Source: Methylocystis parvus OBBP
GTDB lineage: Bacteria; Pseudomonadota; Alphaproteobacteria; Rhizobiales; Beijerinckiaceae
DNA: 64,000 bases
Direction of reading: 5' to 3'
Assembly: GCF_027571405.1 (NCBI RefSeq)
Contig: NZ_CP092969.1
Coordinates: forward strand, 62,001 to 126,000
The notes under the pieces: model-generated
What the model saw: only the letters and a program-made list of their open reading frames with translations
The model's database searches: none
What the model was told of the DNA's origin: nothing
Program-made: the position numbers and the translations under genes
Shown: in pieces, positions 1 through 9,096 of the stretch
Numbering within the stretch: the first letter of the stretch is position 1
Layout of the letters: each line of letters opens with the position of its first letter

Positions 1-17
1 GCGACGCCCTGAAATAA

Positions 18-640
18 TCAGGCGGCGCGCTCGAGAAGCGCCCGGGCCTTGCCTTCCATCTCGAGTCGCGCATCCTGATGCGGCTTGGCGCGGGCGATCG
101 CTGTAATGCCCTGCACGAAGTCGTACAGGCTTTCCGGCGGTCGTCCTTCTTCCCTGAGAACGGCGGCGATCATTTTCGCGGTGTCGGCTTTGCTGAAACC
201 GCGCTTGCGCAGGAATGTCTCCCGCTCCTCGTCCTCGCGGGCGACGATGCGTTCGCGCGCCGCCTTCACGCCGGCGATGAAAGGCGCCGGCGAGGATCGC
301 GCGAAATTCTCGAGCGCCGGCGCCGCCTCATGGGCAAAACGCTGCGCCGCGAATTTGCTATGCCTGATGCTGATTTCCTCGAAACCTTCGACGCCCCAAA
401 GGCTCCGATTCATGCACACGGCGCGAAGATAGAAAGAGGCGACGCCGAGCGTCTTCGATCCGACCTCGCTGTTCCAGCAATAAAAGCCGCGAAAGAACAC
501 ATCAGGATCGCCGTTCGGCAGACGGCCGGCCTCGATCGGATGCGTATCGTCGACGAGAAAAAGAAAGACGTCGCGGTCGCTGGCGTAGAGCGTCGTCGTC
601 TCCTTTGTCACGTCGACAAAGGGATTATGCGTCATGGTCG
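18..640 (-). pseudogene. DUF932 protein, C-terminal fragment
   Basis: The reading frame from about position 635 to the stop at 18 matches the C-terminal two thirds of the DUF932 family (phage/plasmid-type proteins of unknown function). Recognisable blocks are FRGFYCWNSEVG, FYLRAVCMNRSLWGVEGFEE and YDFVQGITAIARA. The N-terminal part is missing. At about 640 the sequence switches abruptly to the 5' part of an IS21 transposase gene on the same strand, so an upstream deletion or IS-mediated fusion removed the native start. An ATG at 635 could in principle start a roughly 205-aa product. Family assignment is fairly secure; function is unknown. Confidence 0.75.
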
Positions 641-885
641 CCCAGCCGCTCCCGCGACGCCTTCGCCTCGTTCTCAGAAAGCAGCCCCTCCAGTTGCTCC
701 CGCCAGGGGCCAATTTTGGGAAGCGGCTGCGTCTCGCGCTCGTAGCGGAACTCCGTTGCGTCCGACCGGATGACCTTGCGCACAACCTTCCGCGACACGC
801 GTAGCTCGCGACAGATCTCCTTGATCGGCTTCTTCTGGGAAAAGTAAGCGCGCCGTATCTTCGCAATCGTTTCCACAACCAGCAT
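641..885 (-). pseudogene. istA: IS21-family transposase IstA, N-terminal fragment
   Basis: The frame starts at the ATG at 885, behind a GAGGGAGG-type ribosome site. It reads as the N-terminal helix-turn-helix of IS21 IstA (IKEICRELRVSRKVVRKVI), then PLPKIGPW and ENEAKASRERL. After RERL the expected IstA sequence stops and the DUF932 fragment begins, so only about 80 of roughly 500 residues remain. No istB is present. The 919-980 stretch next to it contains GGGGTCC-type repeats and may be the IS21 terminus. Confidence 0.8.
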
Positions 886-983
886 GCCAACCCGGCCTCC
901 CTCAGAAAAGGAGGCCAATGTGGACCCTCAGCCCCGGGGTCCCGATTGGACGCCGATCACCCCGAAAACGGGGTCCTTATTCC

Positions 984-1487
984 ATGCCTATTCACAATCG
1001 GGTCACAGCTCTCTTGAAAGAACCTGAACGCGTTGCTGATGAATACCGGCGCCGTCTCGCTCAAGCCGCCGCCGGCGTCGCGCCAGAAGAGGTCGTCCGC
1101 CTGGACAAGCAGATGGCCGCCTTGCGGCGCGGCATTGATCGTCTCATTGACAGCTACGCCGAGGGGTTTGTCGAGAAAGTCGAATTCGAGCCGAGGATCA
1201 CGGGCATGAAACAACGCCTATCGGAGCTCAAGGAGCGTCAGCAAACGGCTGTCCGCGCCGCTGAAAGCGAGCGAGACCTTCGCCTTGTGATCAGTCATTT
1301 AGAGGATTTTGCCGCAAAGGTGTCAGAAGGCCTGGACAAGCTCGATCGGCTCGGACAGCGCGACATTATCCGCGCCCTTGTTAAACGCATCGAAGCGGAC
1401 CGCGACGGGATTGAGATCGTATTCCGCGTTCCTCCCCCCGACACGCCGGTCGGGCCAGCCTCACCCACCGAGGCGCCACCAGATTGA
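984..1487 (+). pseudogene. large serine recombinase, C-terminal fragment
   Basis: About 167 residues resemble the C-terminal coiled-coil tail of large serine recombinases (site-specific DNA recombinases). The frame shows repeated charged heptads (DEYRRRLAQA, IDRLIDSYAEGFVEKVEFEPR, RLSELKERQ) and the typical end LGQRDIIRALVKRIEADRDGIEIVFRVPPP. The N-terminal catalytic resolvase domain with its serine and the zinc-ribbon region are absent. The upstream border coincides with the presumed IS21 end, so the recombinase was probably cut by that element. Confidence 0.7.
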
Positions 1488-1499
1488 CAACAATGTACA

Positions 1500-1656
1500 G
1501 CGGTTCGTCGAACGAACGTTTGGTTGGATCAATCGCGCCCGCCGCCTCGCCAAAGACTTCGAGGCGACCACGAAGTCGTCGCTGGCGTGGCTGCTCGTCG
1601 CTCTCGCCTTTCTGCTCGTGCGCAGGCTGGCGACGCGCGTTCTTCACAACGGATGA
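1500..1656 (+). pseudogene. IS5-family transposase, C-terminal remnant
   Basis: About 50 residues containing VERTFGWINRARRLAKDFE and LLVALAFLLVRRLA match the C-terminus of IS5-type DDE transposases, where VERTF carries the last acidic residue. Nothing upstream belongs to the same gene; it abuts the serine recombinase fragment. Confidence 0.65.
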
Positions 1657-1725
1657 ATTTCGAGTCGGGCTCTTAGCCACACGCGGTGGGACTGCAAATA
1701 TCACATTGCTTTCATTCCCAAATGC

Positions 1726-1980
1726 CGCAGGAATCGTCCCTTTCGGCTGCTTGGCAATGGATGCGTCATAGAATGACCAACAAGCTGGTAGCTGGCGATC
1801 GACCTACCGCCTCTTTGGAGAAAGAGTTTTGTCTCGCCTCGGCGCCCCTTCCTGTTGCTGAAATATCCACTACCTGCCGCGTCACATGGTAGGCGCTGTC
1901 CGCACGCTTCCCGAAATTGGGGTGACTATGGATTTCCGCCATTATTCTCGCGTGGCGTCGTCTGGTGTTCAGGACGCAGG
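1726..1980 (+). repeat. decayed duplicate of the 38.55-38.83 kb segment
   Basis: This non-coding stretch aligns by eye with 38,560-38,820. It begins with the last codons of the secreted Cys-repeat protein (reads ..RPFRLLGNGCVIE then stop) and continues with shared sequence such as GGCGATCGACCTACCGCCTC, TTTGGAGAA and CTGGTGTTCAGGACGCAGGC. It marks the left border of a larger duplicated block that runs on to about 3.2 kb and contains the cold-shock cassette. Confidence 0.75.
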
Positions 1981-2054
1981 CCCGCAGCTCACGCATGAAA
2001 ATCTGTCCAAAGGAGCCATTGTAATTTCGAAATGCTGCTATATCTAGAGGCGTA

Positions 2055-2180
2055 GGGTTTCGGCCAGACGATCCCTCTCCCGCCTTTAGCGCATCCGGCT
2101 TGTGGCTTCCGCTCCAGAATATTGATCTATTGCGGCAGCTGCGCAGTGGCCGCAACCCTGTTCGTGGATAAGGACATCTT
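2055..2180 (+). promoter_or_regulatory. conserved leader of the cold-shock cassette, copy A
   Basis: This leader shares GGTTTCGGCCAGACGATC, a CTCCAGAA block and a hairpin at 2132-2153 (GCGGCA/TGGCCGC arms) with the leaders before the csp copies at 31.7, 35.8 and 38.9 kb. The ribosome site AAGGAC precedes the ATG at 2181. Its downstream gene is broken. Confidence 0.55.
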
Positions 2181-2384
2181 ATGCAAATCGGCGTCGGCAA
2201 ATGGTTCGATGCGAACGAGGGCTTTGGCTTCAGGGACCGGACGTTTTCATGCACGTTAGCGCAATAGGCAATCGAACACGCGGGACTTCCGGCGATCGTC
2301 GAGGGCCAGAAGGTTGGATATGAAATTTTGGTAGACAAGCGCAGCGGCAAGTTCTCCGCAAGCTTAATGCAGCTTCACGACTAA
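2181..2384 (+). pseudogene. cold-shock protein pseudogene, copy A
   Basis: The gene starts like the intact copy at 35.8 kb (MQIGVGKWFDANEGFGF), then loses frame after about 17 codons. It resumes in another frame as [26 protein letters not shown] and ends at a TAA. An internal deletion removes part of the [11 protein letters not shown] motif (RNP2 region). The product cannot be a functional CSD-fold protein. Confidence 0.85.
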
Positions 2385-2509
2385 CATTCCTCTCGCGGTC
2401 TTAGACCGGCCGTGGATGTACCGGTGGCCTAAAGGCGAGCGATTTAAGGCGGCGGCCTCAACTCCGCTGTCGTCCGTATCTCTTTCTCTAACGAAAAGGC
2501 GTGTCAGCG

Positions 2510-2650
2510 ATGGCCAAGGAACAGCGGCGCGGAAACCGTGAGGCGAAAAAGCCGAAGAAAGTGAAATCGGTGAGCGATCCGACTGAGAGGAGTGGTTCAC
2601 CCTTATCGACGGTTGAAAAGCTGAGAACTCAAGATCGCAGCAAGAAATGA
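2510..2650 (+). CDS. 46-aa Lys/Arg-rich small protein, copy A
   Basis: The intact short frame begins MAKEQRRGNREAKKPKK, continues with a Ser/Thr-rich centre and ends VEKLRTQDRSKK. Three related frames lie at 32,100-32,252, 39,146-39,286 and (minus strand, non-standard start) 35,317-35,487. All sit just downstream of a cold-shock gene or its scar. The conserved N-terminus against a variable middle suggests selection on the basic segment, which could bind RNA or the ribosome; that is inference. This copy survives although its neighbours csp, X and Y are all frameshifted. Confidence 0.6.
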   Translation: MAKEQRRGNREAKKPKKVKSVSDPTERSGSPLSTVEKLRTQDRSKK

Positions 2651-2697
2651 CGCGTGTGGACTGGCGTGTTTTATCTTACTTCGGCAAGAGGTAGCAA

Positions 2698-2939
2698 ATG
2701 GTTGACGATTTCGATGCCCGCGAACACTTTAGCATGCTGAAAACCGTGAAGGCTCCCCTTCATAAATTCGAACTTGGCGTTCATGTTACTTGCAAACCCG
2801 GACCTTTCGCCGCGAAGAGTTTTTTCGAGTAACAGGACATCTGCCTGATGGTGGTCATCGTCTGCAATACCGGATTCGGTCCGACCGCGGCGGGCATGAA
2901 CGCGTTGTCGCTGAAAATGCTCTGGTGTGGGCGGCGTAA
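2698..2939 (+). pseudogene. family X small protein, frameshifted copy
   Basis: The ATG at 2698 opens MVDDFDAREHFSMLKTVKAPLHKFELGVHV and CKPGPFAAK, matching the intact 80-aa gene at 39,333. Deletion of bases near 2820 then shifts the frame to a stop. The remaining homology (YRIRSDRGGHERVVAENA) is in another frame and the original TAA at 2937 is preserved. Confidence 0.8.
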
Positions 2940-2967
2940 CACAGGCACATAGGAAACGGAGGTGGCG

Positions 2968-3221
2968 ATGGATGCGAAAGACTATTTTCTCGAGGCGTCG
3001 CTCTTTTATACCAAAAGCGCGGGCCCAAGCGGAAGGCGCTTGTCTTCCGGCGCTTCATCAGAGAGCCGCTGAAGCGATCGGGTTTGCGGTCGAGGAACTC
3101 ACGCCAAAAACTTTTCGATGGCTGCCCGCTCGAAATAAACGAGGCGCATGACTATAGTCGAGAGATTCGACCACTCTAAGCCGATCATATCTTTCTCCTG
3201 CGCCGGCGTTCAAAATAGACT
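2968..3221 (+). pseudogene. family Y small protein, frameshifted copy
   Basis: The ATG at 2968 follows GGAGGTGGCG and reads MDAKDYFLEASLFYTKSAGP, the N-terminus of the 86-aa gene at 39,604. Indels near 3020 and 3070 then break the frame. The central AIGFAVEELTPK block and a degraded C-terminus are recognisable in other frames. Confidence 0.8.
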
Positions 3222-3252
3222 TTGACACGGCGCTTCGACTTCAAGGATCTTC

Positions 3253-3462
3253 GTGAGAGCTTCAATCACTGAACGGGGAATTCACCGACAAGGCCGGCTG
3301 CTAGAAGGTTATCTGCTGAATATGCCGAAGGGCGCTGCGAAAGTCCGGAACATGATAATTATGGATATCGCGCGGCTCTCTGATCTTGGAGCCACGCGTT
3401 ATGCAGCGGACTTATCTGAGGTCTTGGTCTTATTCGACCTGACGCATCCCCACCTTGATTGA
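3253..3462 (+). CDS. family Q small protein, copy 1
   Basis: A 69-aa frame whose core (QGRLLEGYLLNMPKGAAKVR, DIARLSDLGATRYAADLSEV, FDLTHPHLD) is clearly homologous to the 76-aa protein at 34,860-35,090. The helical, charged sequence has no membrane segment or known motif. It is followed by a broken copy of family P, as in the second locus. The N-terminal dozen residues diverge from the paralogue, so the start is uncertain. Function unknown. Confidence 0.5.
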   Translation: MRASITERGIHRQGRLLEGYLLNMPKGAAKVRNMIIMDIARLSDLGATRYAADLSEVLVLFDLTHPHLD

Positions 3463-3503
3463 ACTCAAACGCGCTCGGCTGAGCACTCGGGAGGCCAACC
3501 TCA

Positions 3504-3800
3504 ATGATCGATCAGAACGATGTTAAGTTTGCAGCCACCTCTTGGTGGCGTGATCCCCCTTACCAATCTGGCGCTTGTGCATGCGATACGAATGCTCTCC
3601 GGCGCCGACCGCACGCCTGAAGAAAGTTGGCTCGCGCTGACTTTCGATAAGTGGCGACGAGTAGCGGATCTTGCCGCCCAGTACAGCGACGACGGCGATT
3701 TGGATTTGGGTGACGAGCAAATGCCATAAAAATCCTGTCGATAGTAATCGGCGGAGCCGCGCCATTGGATGCGTCGAGAGTAAGGGTCGGTGCGATGTCT
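3504..3800 (+). pseudogene. family P small protein, frameshifted copy
   Basis: Homology to the intact 93-aa gene at 34,527-34,808 starts at the ATG at 3504 (MIDQNDVKFAATSWWRDPP). It shifts frame near 3555, continues as LTNLALVHAIRMLSGADRTPEESW..EWRRVADLAAQYSDD, then shifts again near 3735 into KILSIVIGGAAPLD. Two indels make it non-functional. Confidence 0.75.
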
Positions 3801-3814
3801 GAAATGAGGATCGG

Positions 3815-4240
3815 ATGAATTGGCATTGGTGGACATGGTTTGGCTACTCGGCAATTTTTCTGCTAATCGGGGTAGCTCACGGCGTCTGGTTCGCCGCCGT
3901 TCGCGAACCTGAGATCGGTTTGCGTTTTGGTGCGGCGGTGATCTGCTTGGGAATTGTGGTCACTGCCAGGCCTTTTTTTCGGACTGGTCTGCGGGAAACT
4001 GTCGACCGTCAGTTGCCGCCCGGTCTACTCGATGCTGTGAGTCCGTCTTTGCCGCAACCTCATTCGGATTATGCGTCTCTCAGGCATCTCAGGTGGCAGA
4101 AAGTCGAACACAAGCGCGTTCGTCCTGGGATTGTGCACGATGTTGTGGCTGAACGAGTCATAGGCGTCGCCTTGATCCTGCTGGGCACGTTCGTTCATGG
4201 TTATGGGGACTTGCCGCTGAGATGGATCGCCGAGGAGTGA
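3815..4240 (+). CDS. hypothetical membrane protein
   Basis: A 141-aa protein, start ATG at 3815 behind GAGGATCG. Hydrophobic segments lie at about residues 8-27 (GYSAIFLLIGVAHGVWFAAV), 35-52 (LRFGAAVICLGIVVTARPFF) and 115-132 (VIGVALILLGTFVHGYGDL), with a charged central loop, so three membrane helices are likely. I do not recognise a family. It lies alone between a decayed cassette and an IS5 remnant, and its intact frame argues that it is still expressed or recently arrived. Confidence 0.55.
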   Translation: MNWHWWTWFGYSAIFLLIGVAHGVWFAAVREPEIGLRFGAAVICLGIVVTARPFFRTGLRETVDRQLPPGLLDAVSPSLPQPHSDYASLRHLRWQKVEHKRVRPGIVHDVVAERVIGVALILLGTFVHGYGDLPLRWIAEE

Positions 4241-4416
4241 CTTTTTCATCGACGCGGCGGACGGCTCCCAAACAGGAATGGATCGACAAATTGACTGGGT
4301 CGGTCCGATCGTCGACGATTTCTGATGCAGGGAGGGCCGCCTGCAAGTGCAGTAGCGGGACGCGCTCCGACGATCGCCTCTGCGTCGAGCCTACAATTCT
4401 TTCGCGCTGCTAGAGG

Positions 4417-4880
4417 GTGTTATGTACTTTAGTGGCTGATTGGCTTAGTGGAATCGGATGGCTCCGATTCGCAAAAGCGTATCCGTCCGATGTCAGCGAC
4501 GAAGAGTGGTTGCTGGTAGCGCCGTATCTGACGCTCATGGACGAAGGCGCGCCGCAGCGTCAACATTCTCTACGCGAGCTGTTCAATGGCCTTCGCTACG
4601 TGCTGCGTTACGGCATCGCATGGCGCGCCATGCCCAACGATCTGCCGTCGTGGTCTGCCGTGTATCAGCAATCGCAGCGCTGACTTTCAGCGGGCGTGTT
4701 CGAGGCGCTTGCGCAGGACCTGCGCGCTCTGTTGCGCGTCGCCTTCGGGCGCGCGGCGGAGCCGACGGCGGCGATCATCGACAGCCGCACCTTGCGCTCG
4801 ACGCCGGAGAACGGCCCGCGGGCAGGCTATGACGGCGCCAAGCGAACGAAGCTACACATGGCGGTCGGTAAGACCGTATG
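4417..4880 (+). pseudogene. IS5-family transposase, N-terminal part with in-frame stop
   Basis: Frame 1 from 4417 reads the IS5 DUF4096 N-terminus (YPSDVSDEEWLLVAPYL, LRYVLRYGIAWRAMPNDLPSW). A TGA at 4681-4683 stands where related transposases have Trp. The same frame then continues [27 protein letters not shown] (first catalytic Asp) and [13 protein letters not shown] before homology ends near 4875. The gene is truncated and nonsense-mutated; its 3' half is missing. Confidence 0.8.
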
Positions 4881-4939
4881 TCCGCTTCTGCGACTGAGGT
4901 GGCTCGCCCTACGCGTAAGCGTGATGCGACGACCGCGGA

Positions 4940-5629
4940 TCAGTTGAGGCCGCAGCATTTCTTGTATTTTTTGCCTGATCCGCATGGACAGGGATCGTTG
5001 CGACCGACTTTGCCGAACGAAGTGGATGTGAGCGGCGACGATACTGGCGTCATGTCGCCGAGATCATGGCTTTCGAGACGCCATTTATTGAGGGCCAAGA
5101 CGAACGGGCCGATCAGTTCCGTCGCGGTTGATGCGAGGGCGTCATGCTCGAGCTTGGAGAAGCGCGCGTCGCCTCGAGCGATATCGGCGAGCGTCAGCAA
5201 GCCCGACATGGCTTTGGCGGTATCCAAGTCCGCATCGAGCAACGGTCGCCATGCAGCGGGGCGAAGCTTCACCGCCTTTTCGAAGCCTTCGATCCACAAC
5301 TCCCAAAGCACATCGCCGTTGCGATCATCGATGGCGAAGTAAGGCGCATAGGTCCCGGGCCTCTCGAAAAGCCGTTTCGCGAGATCATTGTAGTGCGCCA
5401 TGACGAGCGCCAGCACTTCGTTCAGGTGAGCCATCGAGTCGAAGGCGGGCGCCGCCTCCTCGTCCGTCTGCCCCCAGACGACCGGCAGCCATTCGCTCGG
5501 CGGGATCATCTCCGGACAAACGAGCACGCCGGCGACGAGCCCATCGAGTTCTTCCAGCAGCATGGCCTCCTCGCCCATGTCGAGGAGAGCGCTTTTAAGC
5601 TGCCCGAGATGGCGCGGCGGCTTCCGCAT
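4940..5629 (-). CDS. UPF0149 (YecA-like) protein with SEC-C zinc motif, IS66 passenger
   Basis: The protein has about 229 residues from the ATG at 5629; an ATG at 5659 would add ten. The N-terminal part matches UPF0149/YgfB-YecA helical proteins ([44 protein letters not shown]). The C-terminus is a classic SEC-C metal-binding motif ([19 protein letters not shown]). Its start overlaps the end of tnpC by about 35 bp and its stop lies 25 bp inside the IS66 left end, so it is transcribed and mobilised with the IS. It could act on transposase stability or translation; that is inference, as no enzymatic function is known. Confidence 0.85.
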   Translation of the reverse strand: MRKPPRHLGQLKSALLDMGEEAMLLEELDGLVAGVLVCPEMIPPSEWLPVVWGQTDEEAAPAFDSMAHLNEVLALVMAHYNDLAKRLFERPGTYAPYFAIDDRNGDVLWELWIEGFEKAVKLRPAAWRPLLDADLDTAKAMSGLLTLADIARGDARFSKLEHDALASTATELIGPFVLALNKWRLESHDLGDMTPVSSPLTSTSFGKVGRNDPCPCGSGKKYKKCCGLN

Positions 5630-7175
5630 GAGGCTTCCATTTCCAGGGAAGGAGATCATCGATCCGGTTGATCGGGTGATCGGCGATGCGAGCGATGACG
5701 TCGGCGAGCCAGGCTTCCGGATCGACGTCGTTGAAGCGCGCGGTTTCGATCAGCGTATACATGATCGCCGCCCTTCGCCCGCCCTCGTCGGAGCCGGCAA
5801 AGAGGTAGTTTTTTCTGCCCAATGTCAGGGGCCTGACGGCACGTTCGGCAGCGTTGTTCGTCATCTCGAGACGTCCGTCGTCGACGTAGCGGATCAAGGC
5901 CATCCAGCGCGAGGTCGCATAACGGATGGCCTTGGCGAAGTCGCTCTTGCCGCTGATTTTGGCCAGCGTCGCGTCAAGGAAGGCGCGGAGTTCGGCAAGG
6001 ACGGGAGCCGATCGTTCCCGGCGCGCGGCGACGCGCTCGGCCGGCGGCTTGCCTTTGACGCCGGCCTCGATGACGAAGAGCCGCGCGATGATGTCGAGCG
6101 CTTCGGCCGCCGCCGGCGATTTCGTTTCGATATGCACGTCGTAGAGCTTGCGCCTCGCATGCGCCCAGCAGGCGACCTCCTTCAGCGGCGCCGGCGCGCC
6201 GGTTTTCGGATCGGCCTCGTAAAGGCCGCCGAAGCCCGTGTAGCCATCGGCATGGAGATGGCCGCGACAGCCCTTCAGCAAGGCATGGGCGTGCTCGGAC
6301 GTGCGGTCCGGCGAGTAGAGGTAGAAGGCGGCCGGCGGCGCCGTCGACCCATAGGGCCTTTCATCGCGCACCGCCGTCCATAATCGGCCAGTCTTCGTTC
6401 TGCCGCGTCCCGGATCGAGCACGGGCACCGTCGTATCGTCAGCATGAACGGCGGGACCGCCGCGCACGTGACGCGCGATGCACTCGGCCAGCGGCTCCAG
6501 CAGCGCCGCCATATGGCCGACCCAGCCGGCCATGACCGAGCGGTCGATCGTCACGCCTTCGCGTGCGTAAATGCCGGACTGGCGATGCAACGGAAGGTGA
6601 TCGCAATATTTGGCGACGATGACATGAGCCAGCAGCGCCGGCCCCGGCCGTCCCTTCTCGATCGGCAGCGTCGGCATGGGCGCCTGAACGATCGTCTCGC
6701 AGGCGCGGCAGCTCATCTTCGGCCGCACATGCGCCACGCGCTTGAAGTGCGAGGCGACATATTCCAGCATCTCGCGCTCGTCGACGCCGACCCGTCCGAA
6801 TTTGCTCCCGCCGCAGGTCGGGCAGACGCAGGGCGCGTCGTGCACGACCGTCTCTAGCGGGAGATGGTCGGGCAGAGGCGCACGAACGGACGGCTTCTTC
6901 GGGGTCGATGACGAAGCGCCGTTTGTGGTCGCTTCGCTTCGCGCCACGCGCCCGGCGTCGCTCTCCTCCATGTCGCCGATCAAGAGTTCGAGCTGTTCGA
7001 TATCGCGGTCGAGCTTTTCCGACGAACGCCCGAAACGCGCGCGCCGCAAAACGGCGAGCTGCATTTTCAGCTTCTCGATCAGCAGGGTCTTGGCGTGAAC
7101 TTCCGCGGCGAGCGCCTCGGCGAACCGTCGCAGTTCGGTGGGGTCTTCGGGCAAATCGGCAGCGGCGCGCGACAT
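5595..7175 (-). CDS. tnpC: IS66-family transposase TnpC
   Basis: DDE transposase of 526 aa when started at the ATG at 7175 ([12 protein letters not shown]). The frame is open further upstream into tnpB, but that start would add an atypical extension. Features in order are the N-terminal coiled coil ([23 protein letters not shown]), a zinc-finger region ([17 protein letters not shown]), the catalytic core with [11 protein letters not shown] (first Asp), [11 protein letters not shown] and the C-terminal [22 protein letters not shown] (catalytic Glu). It appears full length and intact. Confidence 0.95.
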   Translation of the reverse strand: MSRAAADLPEDPTELRRFAEALAAEVHAKTLLIEKLKMQLAVLRRARFGRSSEKLDRDIEQLELLIGDMEESDAGRVARSEATTNGASSSTPKKPSVRAPLPDHLPLETVVHDAPCVCPTCGGSKFGRVGVDEREMLEYVASHFKRVAHVRPKMSCRACETIVQAPMPTLPIEKGRPGPALLAHVIVAKYCDHLPLHRQSGIYAREGVTIDRSVMAGWVGHMAALLEPLAECIARHVRGGPAVHADDTTVPVLDPGRGRTKTGRLWTAVRDERPYGSTAPPAAFYLYSPDRTSEHAHALLKGCRGHLHADGYTGFGGLYEADPKTGAPAPLKEVACWAHARRKLYDVHIETKSPAAAEALDIIARLFVIEAGVKGKPPAERVAARRERSAPVLAELRAFLDATLAKISGKSDFAKAIRYATSRWMALIRYVDDGRLEMTNNAAERAVRPLTLGRKNYLFAGSDEGGRRAAIMYTLIETARFNDVDPEAWLADVIARIADHPINRIDDLLPWKWKPHAEAAAPSRAA

Positions 7176-7227
7176 GGTTTTGTCTACCACAAGACACGCG
7201 TCGGCGCAGCTCGAGAATGCATGGATT

Positions 7228-7584
7228 CTAAAGGAAGACCGGGCGTTCCGGCGCTTCTGGCGCAACCGTCCGCCGCCAGTCGATCCCCTCGATCAGCAAG
7301 GCCAGTTGCGCCGCCGTCAATTGCAACGCGCCCTCGACGATCGGCGGCCAGACGAACTTTCCCTTCTCCAGCCGCTTGGCGAAAAGACACAGGCCCGACC
7401 CGTCCCAGGTCAAGATCTTCACGTAATCGCCGCGCTTGCTCCGGAACACGAAAGCCGCGCCGGAGAAGGGATCGTTGCGAAGCACCTGCGCCACGTCGGC
7501 GGCGAGTCCGTCGAAACCGCGCCGCATGTCGACGGGCTTCAACGCCAGATAGACCTTCACCCCCGGCGCGAACTGAAGCATCAA
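7228..7584 (-). CDS. tnpB: IS66 accessory protein TnpB
   Basis: A 118-aa protein of the IS66 Orf2 (TnpB) family, with [20 protein letters not shown] and [30 protein letters not shown] as hallmarks. The ATG overlaps the tnpA stop by 4 bp (ATGA type), so translation is probably coupled. TnpB is required for transposition in this family although its biochemical role is unclear. Confidence 0.95.
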   Translation of the reverse strand: MMLQFAPGVKVYLALKPVDMRRGFDGLAADVAQVLRNDPFSGAAFVFRSKRGDYVKILTWDGSGLCLFAKRLEKGKFVWPPIVEGALQLTAAQLALLIEGIDWRRTVAPEAPERPVFL

Positions 7585-8096
7585 AGGTCACCCAGCGCCG
7601 ACAACACGCGGCGCAGAGCCTCAGTGTCCACATCTGCGTCGAGCGACAAGCGCGCGCCATTCGGCAGGCTGACTTCCATGGCGCCGCGCCGCACGTTCTT
7701 GCGCGACACCCGCGCCGGCGTGGCGGCAATCTTCGCCACCGGCGCCGACGACGGCGGCAGAGCCGGGCTCATCGGAGCCGGCTTCAACTCCAGCAGCTCG
7801 ACGGGAACGAAAGTCTGTGCGGCTAGCTCCGGCGACATTTTCGCGGGCGCTGTCTCTTTCGCCGGCCCCCGCCGGCGATCCAGCCAGCCTTCGCGCGAAC
7901 GCCGCAGCCACTTGAAAACCAGATTGGCGTTCAATCCGTGCCGTCGCGCGACAGCCGCTACGGACGCGCCAGGCGCCAACGCCTCCGCAACGATCCGCTG
8001 CCGCTCCTCAAGGCTCCACGTGCGCCGCTTGACGCCATCCTTCGCCGCCGACATTGGTGTCCACCTGTTCGATGGTGGACACCTAACCAACTCCAT
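7581..8096 (-). CDS. tnpA: IS66 accessory protein TnpA
   Basis: A 171-aa protein with a helix-turn-helix of the IS3/IS911 type near residues 30-70 (WSLEERQRIVAEALAPG, SVAAVARRHGLNANLVFKWLRR), the DNA-binding part of IS66 elements. It is the first gene of the element, starting about 35 bp inside the right terminal repeat. Confidence 0.93.
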   Translation of the reverse strand: MELVRCPPSNRWTPMSAAKDGVKRRTWSLEERQRIVAEALAPGASVAAVARRHGLNANLVFKWLRRSREGWLDRRRGPAKETAPAKMSPELAAQTFVPVELLELKPAPMSPALPPSSAPVAKIAATPARVSRKNVRRGAMEVSLPNGARLSLDADVDTEALRRVLSALGDL

Positions 8097-8197
8097 ATGC
8101 GTTCCGGTAGGCGGTCGTCAGATCACGCATACCCTACGCTGTGCGAGCGAGGGTTGCTCGGCGATCCGAGCCGATCCTCAGCGCAGGAGGGCGAACC

Positions 8198-9096
8198 ATG
8201 GAGCAGTCTACAGAGATTTTCATCGGCATCGACGTTTCGAAGGCGCGTAACGCGGTTGCAGTCGCTTCCGGCGGGCGAAGCGGCGAGGTGCGTTTTGTCG
8301 GGGAAGTGGATTCATCTGTCGAAAGTATGCGTCGCCTCATCAAGCGCATTACGGCCAAGCATGCGCACGCGCATTTTTGCTATGAAGCCGGACCGACCGG
8401 TTATGGCTTGCACCGGCTCATCGTTTCGATGGGGTTCTCTTGTTCCGTGGTGGCGCCTTCACTTATTCCGCGAAAGGCGGGCGATCGGGTCAAGACCAAT
8501 CGTCGCGACGCGGTTGCGCTTGCGAGGCTGCTTCGGGCTGATGAACTGACAGCCGTGTGGGTTCCGGACGAAAGTCATGAAGCGATGCGTGATCTCGTTC
8601 GCGCGAGAGCCGCCGCGGTCGAAACGCTGTGTGTGCATCGTCAGCAGGTGAGCGCGTTCATGCTCCGGCACGGTCGGATCTTTCCGCGCAAGACCGCATG
8701 GGGCGCTCGTCACCTTCGCTGGCTTCAAGAACAAAAATTCGATCATCCGGCCCATCAGATTGCGTTGCAGGAGATGGTCGAAGGCGTGAGAATCTCGAAG
8801 GAGCGCGTGGAACGGCTCGAGGCGGCGATCAAAGAGTTCATACCCGATTGGTCGCTGGCGCCTGTGGTTCAGGCGCTCCAGGCGTTACGCGGAATTGATC
8901 TCATTGTGGCCGTCACCTGCGCCACGGAGCTTGGAGATTTAAGCCGCTTCCATAATCCGCGTCAGCTCATGGGCTATCTCGGTCTGACGCCGAGTGAGCG
9001 TTCGACGGGCGACACTGTTCGGCGTGGCGGGATCACCAAGGCCGGGAACGGACGTGTTCGGCATCTGCTGATTGAAAGCGCCTGGACCTACCGTCA
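8198..9096 (+). pseudogene. IS110-family transposase, C-terminally truncated
   Basis: ATG at 8198 behind AGGAGG. The N-terminal DEDD domain is intact: IFIGIDVSKARNAVAVA, HFCYEAGPTGYG, VKTNRRDAVALARLLRADE. The Transposase_20 domain follows (ALRGIDLIVAVTCATELGDL, QLMGYLGLTPSE) with the serine region KAGNGRVRHLLIESAW. Homology ends at AWTYRH (about 9096). The rest of the open frame to 9298 is antisense to an IS21 remnant, so about 80 C-terminal residues of the native protein are lost. Confidence 0.85.

Larger units (their letters stand above)
4915..8131 (-). mobile_element. complete IS66-family element with passenger gene
   Basis: The element carries tnpA, tnpB and tnpC on the minus strand and a fourth gene (UPF0149/SEC-C) after tnpC. 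The left end reads GTAAGCGTGATGCGACGACC from 4915. The right end (8111-8131/8132) reads as its inverted copy with about three mismatches in 22. The 8 bp CCCTACGC occurs directly outside both ends (4907-4914 and 8132-8139), the 8-bp target duplication expected for IS66. The site is intergenic debris between an IS5 remnant and an IS110 gene. Insertion appears recent because both ends and the duplication are intact. Confidence 0.9.

Noticed and set aside
18..890. Single 290-aa protein
   Set aside because: The first about 85 residues are an out-of-frame reading of the IS21 istA fragment; only the part from about 635 downwards is DUF932.
1500..4880. One IS5 split into two halves
   Set aside because: The C-terminal piece at 1500 precedes the N-terminal piece at 4417 on the same strand and appears to belong to a different IS5 subgroup.
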